From Aquabacterium sp. (GTDB lineage Bacteria > Pseudomonadota > Gammaproteobacteria > Burkholderiales > Burkholderiaceae_C), in contig NZ_JAQSDR010000032.1 in NCBI RefSeq assembly GCF_029946005.1, positions 1 through 64,000 on the forward strand: 64,000 nt of DNA, read 5' to 3'. Made by a program: the position numbers and the translations under genes. This document shows positions 27,853 to 35,736 of the stretch, piece after piece. The number at the start of each line of letters is the position of its first letter. The first letter of the stretch is position 1. A model generated the notes under the pieces. It did no database searches. It was not told where the DNA came from and saw only the letters and a program-made list of their open reading frames with translations.

Positions 27853-28272
27853 CTATTGTTTCAAACTGTCACGAATTTCGCGAAGCAGGATGATGTCTTC
27901 CGGCGTGGCAACGAGTGCTGCGGGCGCAGGCTCCGACTCCTTCTTGAGGCGGTTGATCTGCTTGATCATCAGAAAAATGATGAAAGCCAGAATCATGAAG
28001 TTCAGCGCCACTGTCATGAAATTCCCGTAAGCAAACACCGCGCCTACTTTCTTGGCCTCGACCAGTGGCAACCCTTCTGCCTGGCCCGCCAGTGCGATGT
28101 AGTAGTTGGAAAAATCCAGGCCGCCGACCACTTTTCCGATCAAAGGCATGATCAAGTCGTTGACGATGGAGTCAACGATCTTGCCGAAGGCGCCGCCGAT
28201 GATGACACCCACCGCGAGGTCTACCACATTGCCCTTGACGGCAAACTCCTTGAATTCACTCATGAAACCCAT
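27853..28272 (-). CDS. mscL: Large-conductance mechanosensitive channel
   Basis: MscL is the pentameric inner-membrane safety valve that opens on osmotic downshock. The 139-residue product has the N-terminal helix ([20 protein letters not shown]), the pore-lining first transmembrane helix with [19 protein letters not shown], a periplasmic loop and a second helix ([19 protein letters not shown]). The start at 28272 gives MGFMSEFK; an ATG nine bases further in is also possible. It is divergent from petA, with 137 bases between the starts. Confidence 0.95.
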   Translation of the reverse strand: MGFMSEFKEFAVKGNVVDLAVGVIIGGAFGKIVDSIVNDLIMPLIGKVVGGLDFSNYYIALAGQAEGLPLVEAKKVGAVFAYGNFMTVALNFMILAFIIFLMIKQINRLKKESEPAPAALVATPEDIILLREIRDSLKQ

Positions 28273-28409
28273 CGATATTCCCCTTCCCTTGCGCGGGATG
28301 TGTTGCTGAACAGGCCAGGAGTATTGACGCAAACTGCGCCTTGTCAACGTGAGTGCTGCGGCGTCCGCTAGAATGCGAGGTTGACCCCCAAACTCAAGCC
28401 ATCCAAACC

Positions 28410-29009
28410 ATGAGCAATCAGCCAGTGGATCAAAGCCGCCGGACGTGGGTGACCATCGCCTGTGTCGCAGGTGGAGCAGGCGGCGTGGCCGCTGCCGTGC
28501 CTTTTGCCCTCACCTTCCAGCCGTCCGAGCGTGCGCTTGCGGCGGGTTCATCGGTTGAAGTCGACATCAGCGGCCTCAAGCCCGGTGACATGATGACGGC
28601 GGAATGGCGGGGCAAGCCGGTCTGGATTGTTCGCCGCACGGCCGAGCAGGTCGCTGCGCTCGACAAGCTGGCTGGCGAACTGGCCGATCCCAATTCCGAA
28701 CGCAAGCCCAGCGAACTCACCCCCGAGTACGCCCGCAATGTGCACCGTTCCATCAAGAACGACGTGTTCGTCGCGGTGGGCATCTGCACGCACCTCGGTT
28801 GCTCACCCACTTCCAAGTTCCAGTCGGGACCTCAAGCGTCCTTGCCTGACAACTGGCCTGGCGGCTTCTTGTGCCCTTGCCACGGTTCTACCTTCGACTT
28901 GGCTGGCCGCGTTTACAAGAACAAGCCCGCGCCAGACAACCTCGAAGTGCCGCAACACATGTACCTGTCAGACACCAAGATTCTCATTGGTGAAGACAAA
29001 AAAGCCTGA
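28410..29009 (+). CDS. petA: Ubiquinol-cytochrome c reductase Rieske iron-sulfur subunit
   Basis: The Rieske [2Fe-2S] protein takes electrons from ubiquinol at the bc1 complex. The 199-residue product has a twin-arginine-type N-terminus ([15 protein letters not shown]) that also serves as membrane anchor, and the two cluster-binding boxes CTHLGC (residues 126-131) and CPCHGS (155-160). Rieske proteins are commonly inserted by Tat, whose genes lie about 5 kb away. petA-petB-petC are closely spaced and form one operon. Confidence 0.97.
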   Translation: MSNQPVDQSRRTWVTIACVAGGAGGVAAAVPFALTFQPSERALAAGSSVEVDISGLKPGDMMTAEWRGKPVWIVRRTAEQVAALDKLAGELADPNSERKPSELTPEYARNVHRSIKNDVFVAVGICTHLGCSPTSKFQSGPQASLPDNWPGGFLCPCHGSTFDLAGRVYKNKPAPDNLEVPQHMYLSDTKILIGEDKKA

Positions 29010-29023
29010 CAGGAGAGGTCAAC

Positions 29024-30424
29024 ATGGCTGAATTCAAAGAAGCTCCTGCTGGTGCCAGTGCTGGCACCAAGCTGATGAACTGGGTAGACAACCGTTTCCC
29101 GGCCACCAAGATGTGGAACGAGCACGCGGCCGAGTACTACGCCCCCAAGAATTTCAATTTCTGGTATTTCTTCGGCTCGCTGGCCCTGCTGGTGCTGGTG
29201 ATTCAGATCGTGACCGGCATTTTCCTGGTCATGAACTACAAGCCGGACGCGGCCATGGCCTTTGCCTCGGTCGAGTACATCATGCGCGATGTGCCCTGGG
29301 GGTGGTTGGTGCGCTACATGCACTCAACTGGTGCGTCGGCGTTCTTCGTGGTGGTCTATCTGCACATGTACCGTGGTTTGATCTACGGTTCGTACCGCAC
29401 GCCGCGTGAACTGGTCTGGGTGTTCGGCTGCCTGATCTTCCTCTGCCTGATGGCCGAAGCCTTCATGGGCTACTTGCTGCCGTGGGGCCAGATGTCCTAC
29501 TGGGGCGCCCAGGTGATCATCAACTTGTTCGCCGCGATCCCGTTCATTGGGCCTGACTTGGCGATTTTGATCCGCGGCGACTACGTCGTGGGTGATGCCA
29601 CCCTGAACCGCTTCTTCGCGTTGCACGTGATTGCCGTGCCGCTGGTGCTGCTCGGCCTGGTGGTGGCACACTTGATCGCGCTGCACGAAGTGGGCTCCAA
29701 CAACCCAGACGGTGTTGAAATCAAGGCCAAGAAGGATGCCAAGGGGCGCCCGCTCGACGGAATTCCTTTCCACCCTTACTACACCGTGCACGACATCATG
29801 GGGGTCGCAGGCTTCCTGATCATTTTCACCGCGGTGATCTTCTTCGCGCCTGAGGCGGGCGGCTATTTCCTGGAGTACAACAACTTCATCCCAGCCGACC
29901 AGTTCCAGACGCCATTGCACATTGCGCCAGTCTGGTACTTCACACCCTTTTATTCCATGTTGCGCGCCACCACCGACGACCTCGTCAACGTGTTGTGCGT
30001 CATCGTTGGGCTGGCTGCGGTGCTGAATCTTGTCAAAGGCAAGGGCACCATGCCGGCGAAGGTCTTGGCCTTGGGGGCCGCGGTGATCGGCATCTTCCTG
30101 CTCAAAACCTTCGATGCCAAGTTTTGGGGCGTGGTGGTGATGGGTGGCGCGGTGGTGATCCTGGTGTTTCTGCCCTGGTTGGACCACAGCCCGGTCAAGT
30201 CCATTCGTTACCGCCCTGGCTTTGTCAAATACCTCTACGGCTTGTTCGTGATTTTTTTCGCGGTGCTGGGTTACTTGGGCATTCAGCCGCCATCGGTGAT
30301 TGGTACCGCCGTGGCCCAGATTGGCACCATCTTCTACTTCGGTTTCTTCCTGCTGATGCCGTGGTGGAGTCAGCTGGGTACCTTCAAGAAGGTGCCTGAC
30401 CGCGTGACCTTCGAGTCCCACTGA
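29024..30424 (+). CDS. petB: Cytochrome b subunit of the bc1 complex
   Basis: The 466-residue diheme membrane subunit with both quinone sites. It shows the N-terminal FNFWYFFGSLALLVLVIQIV, GWLVRYMHSTGASAFFVVVYLHMYRG (heme-ligand His residues), LPWGQMSYWGAQV, the second His pair region (FFALHVIAVPLVLLGLVVAHLIALH) and PVWYFTPFYSMLRA. Length and order match the full mitochondrial-type cytochrome b. AGGAGAGG precedes the ATG. Confidence 0.97.
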   Translation: MAEFKEAPAGASAGTKLMNWVDNRFPATKMWNEHAAEYYAPKNFNFWYFFGSLALLVLVIQIVTGIFLVMNYKPDAAMAFASVEYIMRDVPWGWLVRYMHSTGASAFFVVVYLHMYRGLIYGSYRTPRELVWVFGCLIFLCLMAEAFMGYLLPWGQMSYWGAQVIINLFAAIPFIGPDLAILIRGDYVVGDATLNRFFALHVIAVPLVLLGLVVAHLIALHEVGSNNPDGVEIKAKKDAKGRPLDGIPFHPYYTVHDIMGVAGFLIIFTAVIFFAPEAGGYFLEYNNFIPADQFQTPLHIAPVWYFTPFYSMLRATTDDLVNVLCVIVGLAAVLNLVKGKGTMPAKVLALGAAVIGIFLLKTFDAKFWGVVVMGGAVVILVFLPWLDHSPVKSIRYRPGFVKYLYGLFVIFFAVLGYLGIQPPSVIGTAVAQIGTIFYFGFFLLMPWWSQLGTFKKVPDRVTFESH

Positions 30425-30446
30425 GCGCCTGCAGGAGAGACACAAC

Positions 30447-31211
30447 ATGAAGAAAATCCTTGCTTCCTTGCTGGCCGTGTTCGCCCTGATGAGCGGCGCG
30501 CGCGCCAACACCGAGCTGGTGCTAGACCGGTTTCCTCAAGAACGGGTGACTGATCTGGCGGCTTTGCAAAATGGCGCCCGCCTTTTCGTCAACTACTGCC
30601 TGAACTGCCACGCCGCTGCGTTCATGCGTTACAACCGCCTGCGCGACATTGGCCTGACTGAAAAGCAGATCAAAGAGAACTTGCTGTTCGCGACCGACAA
30701 AGTGGGTGAAACCATGAAGGTGTCGATGGATGCCAAGGACGCTAAGACCTGGTTTGGCGCCACGCCACCTGATCTGACCTTGGTGGCGCGTTCGCGAGCC
30801 AGCCATGCCGGTTCGGGCGCTGACTACCTCTACACCTACTTGCGCAGCTTTTATCGCGACGATGCCCGCCCCACCGGCTGGAACAACATCGTGTTTCCCA
30901 ACGTGGGCATGCCTCATGTCCTGTGGGAATTGCAGGGCCAGCGTGCAGCCAAGTTCGTCGAAGAGCAAGATGCGCACGATCCTGCCAAGAAAATCCACAA
31001 GTTCGCAGGCTTCGAGCAGTTGACCGATGGCCAGCTCAAGCCCCAGGAATTTGACAGCCAGATGGCCGACTTGGTGGCCTACCTGCAATGGATGGGCGAG
31101 CCCATCCAGGGTCAGCGCGTGCGCATCGGTGTGGGCGTGTTGATTTTTCTGAGCATCTTCTTCGTCATTGCCTGGCGCCTGAACGCGTCTTTCTGGAAAG
31201 ACGTGAAGTAA
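30447..31211 (+). CDS. petC: Cytochrome c1
   Basis: A 254-residue c-type cytochrome. A signal peptide (KKILASLLAVFALMSGARA) is followed by the heme-binding CLNCH at residues 51-55. The distal methionine is probably in VGMPHVLWELQG or nearby, and a C-terminal anchor helix lies at about 230-248 (VGVLIFLSIFFVIAW). It passes electrons from the Rieske protein to a soluble cytochrome c. A stem-loop with a T-run follows at 31230-31276. Confidence 0.96.
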   Translation: MKKILASLLAVFALMSGARANTELVLDRFPQERVTDLAALQNGARLFVNYCLNCHAAAFMRYNRLRDIGLTEKQIKENLLFATDKVGETMKVSMDAKDAKTWFGATPPDLTLVARSRASHAGSGADYLYTYLRSFYRDDARPTGWNNIVFPNVGMPHVLWELQGQRAAKFVEEQDAHDPAKKIHKFAGFEQLTDGQLKPQEFDSQMADLVAYLQWMGEPIQGQRVRIGVGVLIFLSIFFVIAWRLNASFWKDVK

Positions 31212-31229
31212 AGCTTGATCTGCCCTTGG

Positions 31230-31276
31230 GCGCAGTGGTTGTCCTGATCGGCGACCACTGCGCTTGCTCATTTTTT
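31230..31276 (+). terminator. Probable rho-independent terminator after petC
   Basis: GCGCAGTGGTTGTC (31230-31243) pairs with GGCGACCACTGCGC (31250-31263), giving 14 pairs with two wobbles and a 6-base loop. A run of six T follows at 31271-31276, set off by 7 bases. The spacing to the T-run is slightly long, so termination may be partial, which would let some petABC transcript reach sspA. Confidence 0.6.
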
Positions 31277-31322
31277 CGGTGCTTGCACCCCCTTGTTTTT
31301 TGTCACTGAGGAGTCCTCCGCC

Positions 31323-31934
31323 ATGATGGTGCTTTACTCCGGAACGACCTGCCCCTACTCGCACCGCTGCCGCTTTGTGCTGTTCGAGAAGGGCATGGAT
31401 TTCGAGATCCGGGATGTTGATATTTTCGCCAAACCGGAAGACATCGCGCTGATGAACCCCTACAACGAGGTGCCCATCCTCGTTGAGCGCGATCTGATCC
31501 TGTACGAATCGCACATCATCAATGAGTACATTGATGAGCGTTTCCCGCATCCCCAACTGATGCCCGGTGATCCGGTGGCACGCGCGCGTGTTCGCCTGTT
31601 CCTGCTGAACTTCGAGAAGGAGTTGTTTGCCCACGTCAATGTGCTGGAAGGCCGGGGCATCAAGGGCAACGACAAGCAACTGGAAAAGGCCCGTTCGCAA
31701 ATTCGTGATCGCCTGACCCAGTTGGCCCCCATCTTCTTGAAGAACAAGTACATGCTGGGCGACGATTTCTCGATGCTCGATGTGGCCATTGCACCGCTGC
31801 TGTGGCGCTTGGATTACTACGGCATCGAGTTGTCGAAGAACGCCTTGCCCTTGTTAAAGTATGCCGAACGCATCTTCTCGCGCCCGGCTTACATCGAGGC
31901 GCTCACCCCGTCCGAGAAAGTCATGCGCAAGTGA
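31323..31934 (+). CDS. sspA: Stringent starvation protein A
   Basis: A glutathione S-transferase-fold protein that binds RNA polymerase holoenzyme and helps cells survive starvation and acid stress. The 203-residue product has LYSGTTCPYSHRCRFVLFEKG at the N-terminus and the NEVPILVERDLILYES segment; the C-terminal all-helical domain ends in PAYIEALTPSEKVMR. Two ATGs are adjacent (31323 and 31326). It is followed by sspB after 22 bases, the conserved pair. Confidence 0.93.
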   Translation: MMVLYSGTTCPYSHRCRFVLFEKGMDFEIRDVDIFAKPEDIALMNPYNEVPILVERDLILYESHIINEYIDERFPHPQLMPGDPVARARVRLFLLNFEKELFAHVNVLEGRGIKGNDKQLEKARSQIRDRLTQLAPIFLKNKYMLGDDFSMLDVAIAPLLWRLDYYGIELSKNALPLLKYAERIFSRPAYIEALTPSEKVMRK

Positions 31935-31956
31935 TCATCACTTGCCACCGGATCCT

Positions 31957-32592
31957 ATGACCACGACGCCGATCGATTCAGACAGCCAGGGCACGTCCAC
32001 CAGGCCTTACCTCATTCGGGCCTTGCACGACTGGTGCACCGACAATGGCTTCACGCCCTACTTGGCTGTGTATGTGGATCGTTCGGTGCAGGTGCCGCAG
32101 GAATACGTCAAGAACAACGAGATCGTCCTCAACGTCAGTTTCGAGGCAACCACCCAGCTTCAGCTGGGCAATGAGTTCGTGGAGTTCAAGGCGCGTTTCG
32201 GTGGTGTTGCCCGTGAGATCTCAGTGCCGGTGGACCACGTGATCGCCATCTATGCGCGCGAAAATGGGCAAGGCATGGCCTTCCCGGTTCCAACCGTATC
32301 GGATGGTGTGGATGGCCACCAGTCCATCGACGATGTGACAGGTGGCGATCCGCCCGCCGATGGTGCAGACCGTTCAGCGTCGCCCTTGCGCTTGGCGAGA
32401 ACACCTCGGCCTGCGCCTGCAAAAGAAAAGGAGCGTGTCAGCACCAAGGCATCCTCCGCCAAGGCGGAAGACAAAAGCCCCACCAAGGCCTTGTCGCCGG
32501 TCAGCATCGTCAGCTCCGACGGTGATGAGCCTCCTCCGGACTCTCCGCCGCCTTCGGGGGCTGGCCGTCCGGCTTTGCGTCGCGTGAAGTGA
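31957..32592 (+). CDS. sspB: ClpXP adaptor SspB
   Basis: SspB binds ssrA-tagged proteins and hands them to ClpXP. Residues 15-115 form the conserved domain (TRPYLIRALHDWCTDNGFTP, YVDRSVQVPQEYVKNNEIVL, FEATTQLQLGN, FEARFGG-type). The remaining 90 residues are a Pro/Ser/Lys-rich, apparently disordered tail that is longer than usual. In E. coli the tail's last residues bind ClpX; here the C-terminus reads GRPALRRVK, close to the LRVVK-type ClpX-binding end. No tRNA-like ssrA gene was found in the window. Confidence 0.92.
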   Translation: MTTTPIDSDSQGTSTRPYLIRALHDWCTDNGFTPYLAVYVDRSVQVPQEYVKNNEIVLNVSFEATTQLQLGNEFVEFKARFGGVAREISVPVDHVIAIYARENGQGMAFPVPTVSDGVDGHQSIDDVTGGDPPADGADRSASPLRLARTPRPAPAKEKERVSTKASSAKAEDKSPTKALSPVSIVSSDGDEPPPDSPPPSGAGRPALRRVK

Positions 32593-32638
32593 AATTGAAG
32601 CCTGGCGCGCAGTACAATGCTGCGCTTGGTACTTATTC

Positions 32639-32714
32639 GCCGCTTTAGCTCAGTTGGTAGAGCAACCGCCTTGTAAGCGGTAGGTCGTCAGTTCGAATCC
32701 GACAAGCGGCACCA
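32639..32714 (+). tRNA. tRNA-Thr (anticodon UGU)
   Basis: A 76-base cloverleaf with encoded CCA. The acceptor stem GCCGCTT pairs with AAGCGGC. The D arm is GCTC/GAGC, and the anticodon arm ACCGC/GCGGT encloses CTTGTAA with anticodon TGT. The T arm GTCAG-TTCGAAT-CCGAC has one A-C mismatch. It lies 46 bases after sspB. TACAAT at 32613-32618 may be its own -10 element, but no good -35 was found. Confidence 0.95.
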
Positions 32715-32720
32715 AAACAG

Positions 32721-32759
32721 AAAGCCTGTGTGGTCAGCAATGACCACGCAGGCTTTTTT
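32721..32759. terminator. Rho-independent terminator after tRNA-Thr, probably bidirectional
   Basis: AGCCTGTGTGGTCA (32723-32736), loop GCAA, TGACCACGCAGGCT (32741-32754) and a T-run to 32759 make a strong terminator for the sspA-sspB-tRNA side. The convergent PEP-CTERM gene ends 15 bases beyond, and an A-run on the left side would give it a U-run on the other strand. Confidence 0.85.
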
Positions 32760-32774
32760 CATGGCATGGCGCAC

Positions 32775-33461
32775 TCAGCGCTTCAGGCCCATCCTGCGAC
32801 GCACCGTCGGCAGGGCCACCATGCCCAGGCCAGCCAGAAGCATCAAGGTCGTGCTGGGTTCCGGCACGGCCTGCACCGCCACAAAGTTGTCCAACGTGGT
32901 TTCTTCGCAGCAGTTGATGCCACCAATTTCCGGGCCTTCGCGCCAGATGATCTTGGTGATGACGGTGTCACTGATGACCCCTTGGAACAAGGGGTCGTTT
33001 TCAGTCGCGTTCAAGGGCAGCACGGGGATGCCTTGGTACGTAGTGTCGCCATCGGCAAAGTAGAAATCCAGGAAACCTGGGCCAGGTGTGGCAGGGTTGA
33101 AGGCGTCGATGTCAAAGCCAATCGATTTGTAGAGGCCACCCACATGGATGTGGTACTCGGCCTCGGGAAAATCACGCGTGGTGGCGAACAGTTCCTTGTC
33201 GCCCGAGCCCTGGAAGACCTTCAGGTTGGCCAGGTTGGTCGAGACCGTGACGCCCGGCAGGATGTCCACGCCCGCCATGTTCGTGCCGTCCGCGAAGGAC
33301 TCGAAGTCTTGCGTGACCACCGGCGCTGCGCCAATGGCCGTCAGGAAGGCCGTGCGGTCCCCGAAGAGGGTGACGTTGGCGGCGTGGGCGCCGCTTGTGG
33401 CGGCGATGGCCAGCAGCGAAGCGGCGGCCAGGCGTTGGAGGTGTGTGGTGTGCTGTTTCAT
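32775..33461 (-). CDS. PEP-CTERM sorting-domain protein
   Basis: A 228-residue exported protein. A signal peptide (about residues 1-27, ending SGAHA) precedes a mature beta-rich domain without a family I recognise. The C-terminus has VPEPS at residues 199-203, a hydrophobic helix (TLMLLAGLGMVALP) and a basic tail (RRRMGLKR): the exact PEP-CTERM tripartite signal for exosortase EpsH/XrtA. No exosortase gene is in this window. Proteins of this class are linked to exopolysaccharide and floc formation in Burkholderiales. It starts 6 bases after the upstream secreted gene, so the two form an operon. Confidence 0.88.
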   Translation of the reverse strand: MKQHTTHLQRLAAASLLAIAATSGAHAANVTLFGDRTAFLTAIGAAPVVTQDFESFADGTNMAGVDILPGVTVSTNLANLKVFQGSGDKELFATTRDFPEAEYHIHVGGLYKSIGFDIDAFNPATPGPGFLDFYFADGDTTYQGIPVLPLNATENDPLFQGVISDTVITKIIWREGPEIGGINCCEETTLDNFVAVQAVPEPSTTLMLLAGLGMVALPTVRRRMGLKR

Positions 33462-33467
33462 GATGGC

Positions 33468-34124
33468 TTACCTGGCGTTGGATTGAGCGTCGGAGGCGGT
33501 GCCTTTGGCGGCGGCTGCGCCGAAGGTGTTGGGGGTGGTGGGTGACGAGACGGTGCAGTCGCGCGACATGTCGATGGCCAGCGCGGAATCGTCAACCCAG
33601 AAGTCGGGAACGGCTGCCGCGCCGCCAAAGTTGGTCACCTTCCACTGCACTTTGACGTTCACAGCCATGGGGGCGGTGGAGGTGTTGCGGATGCAGCGAT
33701 GGCGGCTGAAGCTTTGGGCCGCCCAAGAGGCGGTGGTTTCGCCTCCGGCGTTCGTGCTCTTGACCGCGTAGGTGTCCGGTCCAAAGGTGCTGGCTTGCGG
33801 ACTACCTTCGATCCCACCGATCAGGATCTGCGCTTCGCACCAGTCTTGCGCGGTGCTGCCGATGTTGCTGCAGCGAACTTCGGCGTCAAACCGGGCACTC
33901 ACGAGCACAGCCGTCTGAGGTGGCACGAAGATCGTGGTTCCTGCCGAGGTCAGGTCCTGGAAGACGGTCGTGCTCGTGGTCTGCGGGTTGGTGTTGGTGA
34001 CCACGCGTTTGAAGAAGCTGCTGCCGCTGGTGAAGATTTCGACACCGTCCGCCGCCATGGCGTTGATGATGGCCGCCAGGCTGAAGATGGCGCCTGCGGC
34101 GAGGCGTTGGTAGGCATGTTTCAT
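33468..34124 (-). CDS. Secreted hypothetical protein, first gene of the PEP-CTERM operon
   Basis: A 218-residue protein with a signal peptide (residues 1-24, cut within NAMA-ADG). The mature part is rich in Ser, Thr and Ala with four cysteines (EVRCSN, DWCEA, HRCIRN, SRDCTV), which could form two disulfides. No family is recognised. It lacks the PEP-CTERM motif, and its C-terminus is an Ala/Gly-rich tail (FGAAAAKGTASDAQ). The ATG at 34124 follows AAGGAG. Coupling to the PEP-CTERM gene suggests a shared surface or matrix role; this is inference. Confidence 0.7.
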   Translation of the reverse strand: MKHAYQRLAAGAIFSLAAIINAMAADGVEIFTSGSSFFKRVVTNTNPQTTSTTVFQDLTSAGTTIFVPPQTAVLVSARFDAEVRCSNIGSTAQDWCEAQILIGGIEGSPQASTFGPDTYAVKSTNAGGETTASWAAQSFSRHRCIRNTSTAPMAVNVKVQWKVTNFGGAAAVPDFWVDDSALAIDMSRDCTVSSPTTPNTFGAAAAKGTASDAQSNAR

Positions 34125-34163
34125 GGATGCTCCTTGGATGACTTGACAGAGGACTGTGAGACA

Positions 34164-34182
34164 CCGATCAGTTGTTGATCGG
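34164..34182. promoter_or_regulatory. Palindrome upstream of the secreted/PEP-CTERM operon
   Basis: CCGATCA (34164-34170), a 5-base centre and TGATCGG (34176-34182) form a perfect 7-base inverted repeat 40 to 58 bases upstream of the start codon of the secreted gene. Size and place fit a dimeric repressor site or a leader hairpin. Confidence 0.4.
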
Positions 34183-34218
34183 ATGGCCGCAATGTCTGCG
34201 CCTTCCAGGTGGCGCCAT

Positions 34219-34277
34219 ACCCCTAACTTCGCTCCGGTCCCTAGGGCTAGGGGGCAGGCCCTCAGCAAACTAGGGGT
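34219..34277. promoter_or_regulatory. Cluster of CCCTA/TAGGG boxes upstream of the PEP-CTERM operon
   Basis: Within 59 bases there are ACCCCTA (34219-34225), the palindrome CCCTAGGG (34239-34246), CTAGGGG (34247-34253) and TAGGGGT (34271-34277). The first and last are exact reverse complements. They lie 95 to 153 bases upstream of the secreted gene's ATG, where an activator would bind. LuxR/FixJ-type response regulators often use short repeated boxes like these. Confidence 0.4.
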
Positions 34278-34281
34278 CAAG

Positions 34282-34308
34282 AAAAAGCCCGCACGAGGCG
34301 GGCTTGTT
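34282..34308 (-). terminator. Rho-independent terminator of the pcm-tolC operon
   Basis: Read on the minus strand, AAGCCCGC, a 5-base loop and GCGGGCTT (34285-34305) are followed by a T-run. It lies 24 bases after the tolC stop and ends that operon before the divergent regulatory region of the secreted gene. Confidence 0.8.
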
Positions 34309-34331
34309 GACTGGCTAACTGCCTTGCTGGT

Positions 34332-35723
34332 TCACTGAGGTGCCAGCAGCTTGTTGAAGGTGTCCAGGTCCTCGGGCTTGAGGGTGCCGCTGGCTTGGCG
34401 CAGCCGCATGCTGGCCACCAGCACGTCGTACCGGGCCTTGTAGAGGTCCTTCTGCGTGTTGGACACCAGGTTTTGTGCGTCCAGCACATCCTTGTTGATG
34501 CGCACGCCAACGCGGTAGCCCAGCTGCGTGGCTTCGAGTGCCAGCTTGGCCGAGCTTTCAGCGGCTTCATAGGCCTTGACCTGCACCATGCCAGACTGAA
34601 CCACCAGGAAGGCCTGACGCGTACCCAAGTTGATGGTGCGCTTGGCGTTGTCCAGGTCGTGCGTGGCTTTCTCTTCGCCGACCAGTGTTTCCTTGATGCG
34701 GTTTTGCACCGCGAAGCCGGCAAAGATGGGCACATTCAGCTCCAATCCGACGGCGGTGGTGGTGCCCGCTTTGGCGTTGAGTTGGGCGGCTGTGGCACCT
34801 GGGGCGTTGCTGTCAACCTCATTGCGCAAGATGGAGGCGGTGGCGTCCAGCGTGGGCATGTGGCCAGCTCTGGCCTTGGCGGTGTCCAGCTTGGCCAGTG
34901 CCAGTGCCACTTCTGCCTTGCGGACCGTGGGCGAGAGGGCAGTTTGCGAGGTCCATTCATCCACCGACGAGGGCATCAGCACGGGCAGGTTCACCGGCGT
35001 CATCAAGGGGCGGGGTTTGACATCGATCTGGCCCACCAATTGGTCCAGGGCCAACCCCTTGACGCGCAGGTCATTGGTGGCCGCGATTTCCTGGGCGCCT
35101 GCCAGGTCAAAGCGAGCCTGGGCTTCGCGGGTGTCCGTGATGGTGGCATTGCCCACTTCAAAGTTGCGCTTGGCCGCGGCCAGTTGCTCGGACAGCGCCT
35201 TCTTGTTGGTCTGAGAAGTGTTCAGGATGTCTTGCGCGGCGAGCACGTCGAAGTAGGCCTGCGTGAGCCGCACGACCAGATCGTCCTCGGCCGACTTCAA
35301 GCTGGCTTGTGCGGCGACCAGGGCTTGCTGGCCCTTGCCCACATCGGCATCGTTGGCGCGGTTGAACAGCGGTTGCTTGGCCGAGATACCCAGACTTTTA
35401 TTTGTGCCATAGCCACTGGCCAGTACCCCTTGCTGGCCAGTGGCGCTGGAGTCGAGCTTCGTGCGGTCGATCGTGCCTCGCATGCCCACGGTGGGCAGGC
35501 GCAAGGCATCGGCCTGGGCGGCTTTGTATTGGGCGGAGTCCGCCTCCGATTTGGCCGACAGGTAGGCGGCGTCATAGCTTTTGGCCGCTTGAAACAGTTC
35601 CACCAATGACTGGGCTCGCGCCTGCTGGGTTTGAGCGCTGGCCCAACTGGACATGCTCATCAGCACAATGGCCGCCGCGCAAACCACGGGGCGCAGAGTG
35701 GGGCGTTTCGAGTTCGGGGACAT
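34332..35723 (-). CDS. tolC: TolC-family outer-membrane channel protein
   Basis: TolC forms the trimeric outer-membrane tunnel used by type I secretion and efflux pumps. The 463-residue product has a signal peptide (ending SMSSWASA) and two repeated coiled-coil halves of the OEP family (LVELFQAAKSYDAAYLSAKS and the later VALALAKLDTAKARAGHMP). The ATG at 35723 gives the signal peptide; upstream reading runs into pcm. The inner-membrane partner is not in the window. The pair pcm-tolC is common in Burkholderiales. Confidence 0.9.
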   Translation of the reverse strand: MSPNSKRPTLRPVVCAAAIVLMSMSSWASAQTQQARAQSLVELFQAAKSYDAAYLSAKSEADSAQYKAAQADALRLPTVGMRGTIDRTKLDSSATGQQGVLASGYGTNKSLGISAKQPLFNRANDADVGKGQQALVAAQASLKSAEDDLVVRLTQAYFDVLAAQDILNTSQTNKKALSEQLAAAKRNFEVGNATITDTREAQARFDLAGAQEIAATNDLRVKGLALDQLVGQIDVKPRPLMTPVNLPVLMPSSVDEWTSQTALSPTVRKAEVALALAKLDTAKARAGHMPTLDATASILRNEVDSNAPGATAAQLNAKAGTTTAVGLELNVPIFAGFAVQNRIKETLVGEEKATHDLDNAKRTINLGTRQAFLVVQSGMVQVKAYEAAESSAKLALEATQLGYRVGVRINKDVLDAQNLVSNTQKDLYKARYDVLVASMRLRQASGTLKPEDLDTFNKLLAPQ

Positions 35724-35736
35724 CTTTTGAATCCTG

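Noticed and set aside
29324..30511. Open frame of 395 codons antisense to petB and the start of petC
   Set aside because: It is antisense to the highly conserved cytochrome b and has no recognisable features.
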